From NCBI GenBank assembly GCA_027296925.1, contig JAPUIP010000334.1, forward strand, positions 1-23,954: DNA of 23,954 nucleotides, read 5' to 3'. The position numbers were made by a program, and so were the translations under genes. The notes beneath the pieces were generated by a model that saw nothing but the letters and a program-made list of their open reading frames with translations, was not told where the DNA came from and made no database searches. This document shows, piece by piece, positions 16,442 to 23,805 of this stretch (position 1 is its first letter; every line of letters begins with the position of its first letter). The stretch comes from Candidatus Poribacteria bacterium (GTDB lineage: Bacteria > Poribacteria > WGA-4E > PCPOR2b).

Positions 16442-17234
16442 ACCTTATCGATGGTTAGAAGCCATTAGTAATCGGCGCGACTACATCGAAGATCAACTCC
16501 GTGGTGGGAGTCCCGTCGTTGGACTGAAGTATGATGATGGTATGTTGCTTTTAACAATTGGACGTGGATCACGGAAAATCTTTGAAGTTCATGACCGGGT
16601 CGCGCTCTCCGCCATCGGACATCCCGCCGATATTGAGCGGCTGCGCATGATGGCAACGGATACCGCATCCGTACAAGGCTTCCAGAATTCGGTTGATGAT
16701 GTGACGCTTCACCGCTTAACGAATTTTGTACTCGGCCCGACGATCAAACAAGCATTCGAAGCCATCTTTGGTTCGGCATACATTATCAAAATGTTGTTGG
16801 TGGAACTGGATGTGCGCGGCGAAGATCACCAACTGATTACCCTGAACTACGACGGGACGGGGCGAGCGAATCATCGTGCTGAAGTTATCGGCGGTACCGA
16901 TGAAGCCGAGACCGGGATGCAGAAGTACTTATCAGCGGCTGATACCTCCGAACTCTCACTGATTGCTGCATTGCAATTGGCTTTAGAAACCTGGACGGTT
17001 GGTTGGGAGCTGAGCTTGCAACAAACGGAGGGGGCCCTCGCCGAGCTCGAGGAACAGGAAAACACACGTTCAGAAGCGACAATAGACCCGGAAAGATTGC
17101 ATGAAGTCCTTCGGAATGAGTTAAAGGAGGGAGAGATTGAAGCCGGCGTGTTACAGGCTTCTCGGCGAAGTAACAGTAAGTTTCGCCTTCTCACCTCAGA
17201 AGAAATTCATGCGGCAATCGTGGACTGGCTCTGA
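16431..17234 (+). CDS. prcA: 20S proteasome alpha subunit
   Basis: This is the non-catalytic outer-ring subunit that gates the core and docks the ATPase. The protein is 267 residues. It starts MLDEPYRWLEAISNRRDYIE, in which the first helix matches the alpha-type N-terminal helix, then has SPVVGLKYDDGMLLLTIG, with no Thr nucleophile, and DRVALSAIGHPADIERLRMMA, NYDGTG and VIGGTDEAE. The C-terminal tail is long and Glu-rich (EGALAELEEQENTRSE), possibly a short coiled coil. Compared with mycobacterial PrcA the extreme N-terminal gate sequence differs. It overlaps prcB by 11 bases. 147 bases of non-coding, strongly foldable sequence separate it from pafA. Confidence 0.9.
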   Translation: MLDEPYRWLEAISNRRDYIEDQLRGGSPVVGLKYDDGMLLLTIGRGSRKIFEVHDRVALSAIGHPADIERLRMMATDTASVQGFQNSVDDVTLHRLTNFVLGPTIKQAFEAIFGSAYIIKMLLVELDVRGEDHQLITLNYDGTGRANHRAEVIGGTDEAETGMQKYLSAADTSELSLIAALQLALETWTVGWELSLQQTEGALAELEEQENTRSEATIDPERLHEVLRNELKEGEIEAGVLQASRRSNSKFRLLTSEEIHAAIVDWL

Positions 17235-17239
17235 TGGAA

Positions 17240-17351
17240 ATAGGCTTATGGGCTTTGGGTTCGTTAGGTTGATATTCCACACGCGAGAGATAGGTTGCGG
17301 TTTTGTAGCCCTGTGGAATGTCCTCCAGAACATGTCAGCCTGTAAGCCTAT
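17240..17351 (+). other. Foldable element between prcA and pafA (RNA structure or MITE-like)
   Basis: Three nested stems can be drawn. The outer stem is 15 bp, 17240-17254 with 17337-17351 (ATAGGCTTATGGGCT against AGCCTGTAAGCCTAT, two G-U pairs). The middle stem is 11 bp, GATATTCCACA 17271-17281 with TGTGGAATGTC 17312-17322 (one G-U). The apical stem is GGTTGC 17293-17298 with GTAGCC 17305-17310 around a GGTTTT loop. Pairing through G-U wobbles favours an RNA structure, while the terminal-inverted-repeat look would also suit a small mobile element; no target-site duplication is evident. It ends about 20 bases before the pafA ribosome binding site. Confidence 0.5.
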
Positions 17352-17381
17352 ATTCTTATCCGCCTATAGCGAGGAAAAAGG

Positions 17382-18833
17382 GTGAGTAGACGTATTTTTG
17401 GCATTGAAACTGAATTTGGGTGTATGACAGACACGGATGGCTCCATAGGTTCCCCGGAAGGTACCGCGGCCCTTGTGAGGGATTATATTTTTCACGACCT
17501 GAAGCTTGGGATGTCCGACATGCACTACCGGGATTGGGGCGAACCGCCGGGCAATGGAGGTTTCCTGTTTAACGGCGGACGGCTCTACATCGATATGGGG
17601 CACCTTGAGTATGCCACCCCGGAGTGCATCGGGCTTTTTGACCTGATCGCTTATGACAGAGCCATCGAGCGTCTGATTATGACCATTCTCGACGATGTTG
17701 GCTTGAGCGAGGATATCTCCTTTTTCAAAAACAACATCGATCATTTCACCGGGGCAACTTTCGGTTGCCATGAAAACTATCAACTCCGACGAGACATTCC
17801 CTTCTACAAGGTTGTCATTCCCACGCTGATGCCCTTCTTTGTCACGCGACAGATTTACGCCGGCGCCGGCCGCGTTGGCGGGCATGAAGAGATTTTGGAG
17901 TTCGGGGATGCCCATCATCGACGGGATAACTTTGTGGGCTTCCAGATCTCCCAACGCGCCGATCATATTGTCACAGAGATCTACGAGTGGATACAGTTTA
18001 GTCGGGCAATTATCAATACGCGGGATGAGCCACTGAGCGACTATACCAAATACCGACGGCTGCATCTGCTGGTCGGCGATTCGAATATGTCCGAATATAC
18101 AACGGCGCTGAAGGTTGGTACGACCGCTCTGGTGTTAGATTTCATTGAGGAGGGACACCGTCCACGCGATCTGAGCTTAAGCAACCCGATTCAAGCGATT
18201 AAAGACGTGTCGCGCGACCAGACCTTCCGGTGGATTGTCGAACTTGAATCCGGGGGGACCATTTCGGCGATAGACCTACAGCGTGAGTATCTCAATGTCG
18301 CGGCTCAAGTTCTGCAGGGAAGGGATGCGGATACGGATTGGGTCTTGACCGAGTGGGAATCGGTTTTAGACGACCTGGAAGCGTCCCCGGAGCGGCTAAC
18401 CGATCGAATTGATTGGGTGGCGAAAAAATGGCTCCTTGAGACTTTTATGGAAGAGGAAGATCTGGACTGGGATGACCCGTGGCTCGAAAGTCTCGATCTC
18501 GAGTATCACCACCTTCACCCACAAAAAGGATTGTACTACGCATTGGAGAGTCAAGGGGATGTGAAGCGGGTCACGACCGATGAACAGATTGAGGCGGCCA
18601 TCCGCAATGCTCCCGAAAATACGAGGGCAAAGGCCCGCGCACACGTGATGCGTTATCTGTTTGAAAACCGTTTACCGTGCATTATCGATTGGAATCAGAT
18701 CTATTTTACGCATGAAGACCCGTTTGAGATGAAAGATCCGTTCGAGATCTATGAGGCGGAAGTGGAGTCACTGTTGAAGCGCTTGCGCGAGCAGCCGCGA
18801 ACCGCCTCACGAAAGAGGCGCATCAGAATATAG
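17382..18833 (+). CDS. pafA: Pup/UBact protein ligase PafA
   Basis: This enzyme uses ATP to activate the C-terminal Glu of the modifier and form an isopeptide bond to target lysines. The protein is 483 residues, starting at a GTG (17382) with GAGG about 7 bases upstream. It begins MSRRIFGIETEFGCM, with Glu9 as a likely metal ligand, and carries NGGRLYIDMGHLEYATPEC with the catalytic-type Asp71. It lacks the longer Dop-loop region seen in the dop product. Shared blocks are FFKNNIDHFTGATFGCHENY, RQIYAGAGRVGG and MSEYTTALKVGTTALVLDF. The C-terminal domain (WDDPWLESLDLEYHHL onward) is also present in Dop. It is the last operon gene. Dop and PafA share long blocks, evidence of ancient duplication. 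Confidence 0.93.
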   Translation: MSRRIFGIETEFGCMTDTDGSIGSPEGTAALVRDYIFHDLKLGMSDMHYRDWGEPPGNGGFLFNGGRLYIDMGHLEYATPECIGLFDLIAYDRAIERLIMTILDDVGLSEDISFFKNNIDHFTGATFGCHENYQLRRDIPFYKVVIPTLMPFFVTRQIYAGAGRVGGHEEILEFGDAHHRRDNFVGFQISQRADHIVTEIYEWIQFSRAIINTRDEPLSDYTKYRRLHLLVGDSNMSEYTTALKVGTTALVLDFIEEGHRPRDLSLSNPIQAIKDVSRDQTFRWIVELESGGTISAIDLQREYLNVAAQVLQGRDADTDWVLTEWESVLDDLEASPERLTDRIDWVAKKWLLETFMEEEDLDWDDPWLESLDLEYHHLHPQKGLYYALESQGDVKRVTTDEQIEAAIRNAPENTRAKARAHVMRYLFENRLPCIIDWNQIYFTHEDPFEMKDPFEIYEAEVESLLKRLREQPRTASRKRRIRI

Positions 18834-18962
18834 TAAATAGCCGTTGTCATAATGTCCGACCAAGACGGTCAGCGAATATATTCTGAAGTTATCCAAGCGA
18901 TGGCAAACCATCGTTTTTTTTATGCAATTCATCCGACTTCTGCGTCGGCCAGGAATCGTCAA

Positions 18963-19859
18963 ATGAAATCACAGAAGACCTTCAAGTCCGGTTACGTCAG
19001 CATCATCGGTGAGCCAAACGTCGGTAAATCGACACTAATGAACGTCATGACGGGGGAGAAACTCGCCATCGTCACACCGAAGCCACAAACAACGCGCAAC
19101 CAGATTACCGGGATTGTCACCACCGATCAGTATCAGATTATTTTTTTTGATACGCCGGGAATACTCAAACCCAAATATCGTCTGCACAACCACATGGTCC
19201 AAGCGGCATACCGCGCCATCAAAGATGCGGATCTCGTTCTCTACATGATCGATGTGGCCCAGCCTCCGCCTGAACTTGAGGGCACAATACTTAGCGAACT
19301 AAAAAAGAACGCACAGCTAGTAATCTTTGTCATCAACAAGATCGATCTCGTGCCCAGACCCACGCTTTTGCCAATCATTGGAGAATATCAGGGAAAATTT
19401 CCGTTTGCCGAGATTGTTCCAATCTCAGCAACAACGGGAGACGGTGTCCTCCAACTCCGGGAACACATTGTCAAATACCTGCCTGAAGGGCCACTTTACT
19501 TCCCTGAAGACCAGCTGAGCGACCTTCCAGAGCGTTTCTTTGTTGCGGAAACGATACGGGAGAAGATTTTCCTCAAAACTAGGCAAGAAATCCCCTATGC
19601 CTCCGGCGTCATGGTTGAAGAATTTAAGACACGTCCAAATGGGAAGATTTATATCCGTGCGATGGTTTATGTTGAGCGACAGTCACAGAAAGGAATTTTG
19701 ATTGGGCAAGGGGGCAAGACAATCAAAGTCATCGGCCAGCTTGCTCGTGCTGAGATTGAGCGGTTCTTGAATGCTCCCGTATTTCTGGATTTGCATGTGT
19801 TAGTGAAGCAAGATTGGCGGCGCGATGAACGAAAGTTGAAAGATATGGGCTATTCGTGA
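18963..19859 (+). CDS. era: GTPase Era
   Basis: This is an essential GTPase that binds 16S rRNA and helps small-subunit maturation. The protein is 298 residues from ATG 18963. G1 is GEPNVGKST (16-24), the G2 region contains KPQTTRNQITG, G3 is DTPG, G4 is NKID and G5 is ISATTG. The C-terminal KH domain has QSQKGILIGQGGKTIKVIG, then ARAEIE. An ATG at 18852 would add 37 residues with no family resemblance and no ribosome binding site, whereas 18963 has AGGA 8 bases upstream and gives the normal length. It follows pafA by about 130 bases containing only a small CCGAC/GTCGG hairpin (18933-18948), so it may be partly co-transcribed with the proteasome operon. Confidence 0.94.
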   Translation: MKSQKTFKSGYVSIIGEPNVGKSTLMNVMTGEKLAIVTPKPQTTRNQITGIVTTDQYQIIFFDTPGILKPKYRLHNHMVQAAYRAIKDADLVLYMIDVAQPPPELEGTILSELKKNAQLVIFVINKIDLVPRPTLLPIIGEYQGKFPFAEIVPISATTGDGVLQLREHIVKYLPEGPLYFPEDQLSDLPERFFVAETIREKIFLKTRQEIPYASGVMVEEFKTRPNGKIYIRAMVYVERQSQKGILIGQGGKTIKVIGQLARAEIERFLNAPVFLDLHVLVKQDWRRDERKLKDMGYS

Positions 19860-19894
19860 AATGTAAAACGGAAAATGAAACGCGAAAAAAATGC

Positions 19895-19923
19895 TTGATC
19901 TTATCTTGATTTTTTGATAGACT
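19895..19923 (+). promoter_or_regulatory. Possible promoter for the dnaA-like gene
   Basis: TTGATC (19895-19900) and TAGACT (19918-19923) are 17 bases apart in an AT-rich stretch between era and the dnaA-like gene. Each hexamer matches consensus at four positions, so this is moderate evidence. A TTCCGG/CCGGAA hairpin at about 19939-19957 lies in the resulting leader. Confidence 0.35.
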
Positions 19924-20002
19924 ATAGCCCATTCGTTTTTCCGGCATTGTCCCGGAAGAACTCAGCCGATATATCGAATCTCCAATCACAAGGGAGCCGG
20001 TA

Positions 20003-21145
20003 ATGAGCTGTTCAAACGGAGTCAGTGCCGATCTCGCCCCCAAATCTTCAGAAACGCAGCCCCCCAAATCGCCAATTTTTGTACCAACCTCGACTCCACG
20101 TGTGCCCGCCAATTCAGGGTTGAATCCCGCCTTAACTTTTGATCGCTTCGTTGTTGGACAAAGCAATCGAAAGGCGCATGAAACGGCAATGGATGTGATT
20201 AATCTGGCGCAAGAGGTCAACAATCCGCTCATCATACACGGCGGAGTTGGGCTCGGCAAAACCCACCTACTGCATGCAATTGGCAACCAATTCAGCCAAA
20301 GACGCCTCGATCGGACAGTCTACTGTCTCTCCGCTGAAAGGTTCATACGGAACTGGATCCAATCCGTTGCAAATCCACAGAAATCTGCTGCGCTGCGGCG
20401 GCAATATCAGTATGTTGATCTGCTGCTCATTGACGACATTCACTTTTTATCGCAAGAGGCGAGAATTCAGGGAGAGTTTTTCCACCTGCTCAACACCTTG
20501 ATTGAACAAGGTCAAGGCCTTGTCTGCACCTGTGATCGCTTGCCTCAGTTTCTGGAAGATTTTTGGAATACGTCCGATGTGCTCAAGCAAGGGGAAATTG
20601 TCGAAATTCATCCCCCTGAGTTTGATTTGCGGGTTTCAATTCTGAAGCAGAAGTTGCGAGAGCAGGATTGGGAAGCGGTGCCGTTGAAAGTGCTTCATTA
20701 TCTTGCAAAGCATCTCACGAAGCATATCCGGCAACTCGAAGGCGCATTAAACCGGTTGGGGGCGGAAGCCCGTTTGGGCTCGCCCTTGACGCTGCATGTT
20801 GCTCGCCATGTAATCGAGGGAAGAAGCCCCGGGCCGCCCCCGTCCGGTACAATTGCGCTCGAAGACATTCAGGAAGTGGTCGCCAGGTATTTCCATCTTA
20901 CCGTATCAGAGTTATGTTCTCGAAAGCGTGGGAGACGGTTCGTGCTACCCCGACAAGTCGCGATGTATCTTGCCCGCCAGTTGACCCCTCTGTCCTTAAC
21001 AAGAATCGGTCAAGGGTTTGGTCGCGGCCACCGAACAACCGTTGCGCGAAGCTGTCAGCGCATCGAGACGTTACTCAAGGAAGACCTGGTACTGAACCAA
21101 TCCATTGAAGCGCTAACGACTGAATTGACTCATCTCAACACGTAA
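20003..21145 (+). CDS. DnaA-like AAA+ protein lacking domain I
   Basis: The protein is 380 residues; DnaA is usually 430-500. A Pro/Ser-rich N-terminus of about 40 residues replaces domains I and II. An in-frame TAG at 19925-19927 rules out a longer start. Domain III has LTFDRFVVGQSNRKAH, Walker A GGVGLGKTH (80-88), Walker B LLIDDIHFL (141-149) and the sensor-2 Arg in HIRQLEGALNR (from 241). The box VII region, normally RLKSRF-like with the arginine finger, reads EDFWNTSDVLKQGE (185-198). Domain IV keeps SRKRGRRFVLPRQVAMYLAR, but the GGRDHTTV DNA-binding signature is FGRGHRTTV (339-347). A GGGAG precedes ATG 20003. It could be a divergent DnaA paralogue or regulator, or less likely the only DnaA. 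DNA binding via domain IV is probable, and ATP-driven oligomerisation doubtful. Confidence 0.8.
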   Translation: MSCSNGVSADLAPKSSETQPPKSPIFVPTSTPRVPANSGLNPALTFDRFVVGQSNRKAHETAMDVINLAQEVNNPLIIHGGVGLGKTHLLHAIGNQFSQRRLDRTVYCLSAERFIRNWIQSVANPQKSAALRRQYQYVDLLLIDDIHFLSQEARIQGEFFHLLNTLIEQGQGLVCTCDRLPQFLEDFWNTSDVLKQGEIVEIHPPEFDLRVSILKQKLREQDWEAVPLKVLHYLAKHLTKHIRQLEGALNRLGAEARLGSPLTLHVARHVIEGRSPGPPPSGTIALEDIQEVVARYFHLTVSELCSRKRGRRFVLPRQVAMYLARQLTPLSLTRIGQGFGRGHRTTVARSCQRIETLLKEDLVLNQSIEALTTELTHLNT

Positions 21146-21170
21146 CGCCTTGACAGAGAAGTTCGGCATT

Positions 21171-21385
21171 ATGAGATACATGGTTATCTTTGAGAAGGGC
21201 GAGAGCAGTTACGGTGCTTAGGTGCCCGATCTGCCTAGTTGTGTAGCGGTAGGTGAGACGATGGAGGAAGTAAGGACATTGATTACGGAAACCATCGAAT
21301 TTCACATCGAAGGTTTGCGACAAGATGGTTCTCCTGTTCCTCAGCCATCGTCAGCAGTGAGTTTATCGAAGTTCCTGCTGCTTAG
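21171..21385 (+). pseudogene. hicB: Broken hicB-type antitoxin gene
   Basis: ATG 21171 begins MRYMVIFEKGESSYGA, then a TAG (21219-21221) sits exactly where HicB proteins have Tyr or similar, and the same frame continues VPDLPSCVAVGETMEEVRTL and ITETIEFHIEGLRQDGSPVP. The C-terminal end is recovered only in another frame (SSEFIEVPAA, stop 21383-21385). There are thus one nonsense change and one frameshift. HicB is the antitoxin of HicAB toxin-antitoxin pairs. No hicA (dsRBD-like toxin of about 60 residues) is present on either side, so loss of the toxin may have released selection. Confidence 0.75.
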
Positions 21386-21431
21386 CCAGCCGTTGCCGTT
21401 GCCGGCGAGGAGCCATTGAATTGCTCTGTAC

Positions 21432-22112
21432 CTAGCGTCCGAAATGTTGACGCGCATACGCGAGCCGCTCCGGAACGCCAATGTCAATCCAATCGGCTTC
21501 AGCCTTGAATGCGTAGAGTTGCCGTACATACGGAAAAACCTCCCGTTCGATCGAAAACTCGTCTCGATCCGGAAAGTAATTCGCGAGAGATTGATTGAAC
21601 AGATACACCCCGGCGTTGATATAGCCCGGCCGCTGGATGGGCTGCTTTTCCCGGAATTCAGTAATCTTGTCCTGATCATCTGAAATAATCTCGCCATAAG
21701 TGCTGATGTCCTCGACCAATACTCCGATTAGCATACCGTCCATTTCCGGCCGAAGGCAGGCTAGCATTTTCGACACCGAGAAATCCAGCAAGACATCGCC
21801 GTTCAGCACAAAAAATGGTGACGCGGAAATCTGCTGCATCGCATTCTGAATGGCACCGCCGGTCCCGAGCTTTTTCTCCTCTTTGGCGTAGCGAATCTGC
21901 ATGCCACCGCAGTTCTCCCCGACCGCCTCGTAGAGAATATCGTGCAGATGCCCCGACGCTAAGATCACTTCATCAACTCCGGCTTCCCTCAAAAAATGGA
22001 GTTGCCAATCCAGGACGGTTCGATCGCCGACTTGTAGCAGGATTTTCGGTATCGCTTTGGTGATATCTCCGAGCCGTGTCGAAATCCCACCGCATAAAAT
22101 AATCGCCTGCAT
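21432..22112 (-). CDS. Sugar-1-phosphate nucleotidyltransferase family protein
   Basis: The protein is 226 residues on the minus strand. The N-terminal signature MQAIILCGGISTRLGDITKA, then IPKILLQVGDRTVL, is the nucleotide-binding motif of NTP-transferase enzymes. KKLGTGGAIQNAM and FFVLNGDVLLD supply the base-binding and metal-binding Asp regions, and YINAGVYLFNQ and ADWIDIGVPERL complete the sugar site. The length fits short mannose-1-phosphate or heptose-1-phosphate guanylyltransferase-like enzymes rather than long bifunctional ones. The sugar and nucleotide cannot be told from sequence. AGGA lies 9 bases before ATG 22112. It is downstream of yraN by 38 bases in the same direction and may be the last gene of the rplS unit. 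Confidence 0.85.
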   Translation of the reverse strand: MQAIILCGGISTRLGDITKAIPKILLQVGDRTVLDWQLHFLREAGVDEVILASGHLHDILYEAVGENCGGMQIRYAKEEKKLGTGGAIQNAMQQISASPFFVLNGDVLLDFSVSKMLACLRPEMDGMLIGVLVEDISTYGEIISDDQDKITEFREKQPIQRPGYINAGVYLFNQSLANYFPDRDEFSIEREVFPYVRQLYAFKAEADWIDIGVPERLAYARQHFGR

Positions 22113-22150
22113 AAATGACTTATCCTTTTAGTGTAAAGCGTGAAACAGGA

Positions 22151-22531
22151 TTATCCCTCAGCACAGAACTCAAATGCATTCTCAATCTGGCGAAGTTCGA
22201 TCGGTTCCGACTTCGGCGATAGTAAGATGGCAATCACATCGAATCGACAAGGGGCATCCAAGAGATTATGCGCTTGCAGATAATCGAGGGCGATCCTGGA
22301 AATCTGCCTCTGTTTGGTGGGAGTTACAGCCGCTTGCGGTGTACCAAATTTGAGACTTCGCCGCGTTTTGACCTCAACAAACACGATTCGTTTTCCTTGT
22401 TGCACAATGAGGTCAATCTCGCCGGTACGGGTTCGAAAATTCTTTTCACGGATCTCATATCCCTTTGCCTTGAGATGCTCAACGGCAAGTGCTTCGCCAA
22501 TCTTCCCGATTTTTATTCTCGAATGACTCAT
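22151..22531 (-). CDS. yraN: YraN/UPF0102 family nuclease-fold protein
   Basis: The protein is 126 residues on the minus strand starting at ATG 22531, one base after the rnhB stop. Longer in-frame starts run deep into rnhB and add sequence without family resemblance. The family pattern is complete: GKIGEALAVEHLKAKGYEI, NFRTRTGEIDLIV, VFVEVKTRRSLKFGTPQ, and KQRQISRIALDYL. The E, D and ExK residues (GEIDLI, VEVK) make an endonuclease-like PD-(D/E)XK core. The biological role is unknown, though it is very commonly next to rnhB, as here. Translation is probably coupled to rnhB. Confidence 0.92.
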   Translation of the reverse strand: MSHSRIKIGKIGEALAVEHLKAKGYEIREKNFRTRTGEIDLIVQQGKRIVFVEVKTRRSLKFGTPQAAVTPTKQRQISRIALDYLQAHNLLDAPCRFDVIAILLSPKSEPIELRQIENAFEFCAEG

Positions 22532-22532
22532 C

Positions 22533-23102
22533 TTACTGAAGCTTAAAGCTCCGCCGATGGACGGGACACGGACCGAATTGGGCGATCGCCTGACGATGTT
22601 GGCGCGTGCCATACCCTTTGTGGCGTCGGAACCCGTAGTGCGGATAAATCTTATCGAGCGCAATCATCAGGCGATCTCGAGTGACTTTTGCAACGATGGA
22701 GGCAGCGGAAATGGATGGGATGAAGGTATCTCCCTTTGGAATCGCTGTGGCGGGTAGAGGAATCTCAGGAAGGTGTGTGCCATCCACAAGCGCGTAATCA
22801 GGGAGTGGACTGATTTGCGCAATCGCTTGACACATCGCTTGCATTGTTGCTTGAAGAATATTGATCTGATCAATCTTTTCGTTGCTGACACAACCGACAC
22901 CGCTGGACATTGCGATCGCGCAAATCTCATCAAACAATCGTCCGCGTTGTTGAGGCGTCAGTTGCTTGGAATCCGTTAATCCTGAAATTTGACAGTTCGC
23001 TGGAAGAATAACGCTTGAGGCGACAACAGGACCTGCCAGCGCGCCGCGTCCGGCTTCGTCAACTCCTGCGATGCGCCGATAGCCCTGTTGCCGCAAGGTC
23101 AA
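22533..23102 (-). CDS. rnhB: Ribonuclease HII
   Basis: This enzyme cleaves RNA in RNA-DNA hybrids and removes misincorporated ribonucleotides. Catalytic residues are seen in IAGVDEAGRGALAGPVVAS (Asp and Glu), LTDSKQLTPQQR, ALVDGTHLP (Asp) and SISAASIVAKVTRDRLM (Asp). The C-terminus HYGFRRHKGYGTRQH, then HRRSFKLQ, is normal. The start is uncertain: no ATG or GTG is suitably placed, and the frame extends back into rplS. TTG 23102 (MTLRQQGYRRIAGVDEAG) gives 189 residues, close to the family norm; TTG 23096 is an alternative. It follows the rplS stop (23140) by about 37 bases and is followed by yraN one base later. Confidence 0.9.
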   Translation of the reverse strand: MTLRQQGYRRIAGVDEAGRGALAGPVVASSVILPANCQISGLTDSKQLTPQQRGRLFDEICAIAMSSGVGCVSNEKIDQINILQATMQAMCQAIAQISPLPDYALVDGTHLPEIPLPATAIPKGDTFIPSISAASIVAKVTRDRLMIALDKIYPHYGFRRHKGYGTRQHRQAIAQFGPCPVHRRSFKLQ

Positions 23103-23139
23103 CTCAAGCTGCTGCGTGTCAACTGGGTTTTTCCCTCTA

Positions 23140-23496
23140 TTAATTATTGGCTGCTCGCCTCCTCTCCCGTATTCGCGTTGCTTTGCCTGTTCGCCCTCGC
23201 AGATAGTACAGTTTTGCCCGGCGTATCGCTCCATGCCGAACCACTTGAATACTTTCAATGTTCGGCGAATGCAACGGAAAAGTCCTCTCGCTCCCTTCTC
23301 CATAGGCAACCCGACGAACCGTGAACGTCTGCCGCAATCCACTATGGGAGCGCCGAATGACTGTGCCTTCATAAGCCTGGAGGCGTTCCTTTCTGCCTTC
23401 TCGGATACGGGTATTGACCCTCACCAGATCGCCGGGACTGAAGTCGGGAATATCGGTTTTTACATATTGACTTTCAACAGATTCAATGAGATTCAT
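23140..23496 (-). CDS. rplS: Ribosomal protein L19
   Basis: The protein is 118 residues on the minus strand. Typical L19 features are DIPDFSPGDLVRVNTRIREG, then RKERLQAYEGTVIRR, GLRQTFTVRRVAYGEGSERT, FPLHSPNIESIQVVRHGAIR, RAKLYYLRGRTGKATRIRER and a basic tail. A strong AAAGGAGG lies about 8 bases before ATG 23496. It heads a minus-strand unit with rnhB, yraN and a nucleotidyltransferase. Its 5' part and upstream region are duplicated in inverted orientation at 23724-23954. Confidence 0.96.
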   Translation of the reverse strand: MNLIESVESQYVKTDIPDFSPGDLVRVNTRIREGRKERLQAYEGTVIRRSHSGLRQTFTVRRVAYGEGSERTFPLHSPNIESIQVVRHGAIRRAKLYYLRGRTGKATRIRERRRAANN

Positions 23497-23580
23497 GGAT
23501 AATACCTCCTTTCATTAGAAATGGGTACCAAATAACTTTGTCATCACTTCGGCAAGCTCCCCTCGAAGCACCACAGGCAT

Positions 23581-23723
23581 ACCCTATCAGCCTAGGGCAG
23601 GCCTCGAAGCTCGGCACAAGTTTCCTTACAGTCACCCTCTCAGCCGAGGGCAGGCTTTCAGTCACTTTCGAGGGGAGCTTCGAGGTAAGCGACCAACGGA
23701 AGCCTGCCCCCGCCTGAGGGGGT
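23581..23723. repeat. Spacer of mosaic short GC-rich repeats
   Basis: The loop of the inverted repeat is built from recurring pieces. CAGCC-(T/G)-AGGGCAGGC occurs at about 23588 and 23642, and a related inverted form (GCCTGCCCCCGCCTGAGGG) at 23703-23721. TTCGAGGGGAGCTT occurs near 23667 as well as in both arms (inverted near 23552, direct near 23735). This looks like a dispersed intergenic repeat family. No convincing gene is present. Confidence 0.5.
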
Positions 23724-23805
23724 GCCTGTGGTGCTTCGAGGGGAGCTTGCCGAATTGATGACAAAGTTATTTGGACCCATTCCGAAATGAAAGGAGGTAT
23801 TACCA

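Noticed and set aside
17137..17385. 82-codon frame overlapping the prcA 3' end and the prcA-pafA gap
   Set aside because: It is out of frame with prcA, starts inside it, and ends on the pafA start without a recognisable protein; the gap is better explained by stems.
18852..18962. 37-residue N-terminal extension of Era
   Set aside because: It has no ribosome binding site and no resemblance to Era, while ATG 18963 has AGGA at correct spacing and gives the usual length.
19860..20002. Replication origin next to the dnaA-like gene
   Set aside because: No cluster of TTATCCACA-type boxes and no AT-rich unwinding repeats are seen; only one promoter-like site and a short hairpin.
21146..21431. Intact HicAB toxin-antitoxin pair
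   Set aside because: Only a hicB-like frame with two lesions is present, and no hicA-sized frame is found on either strand nearby.
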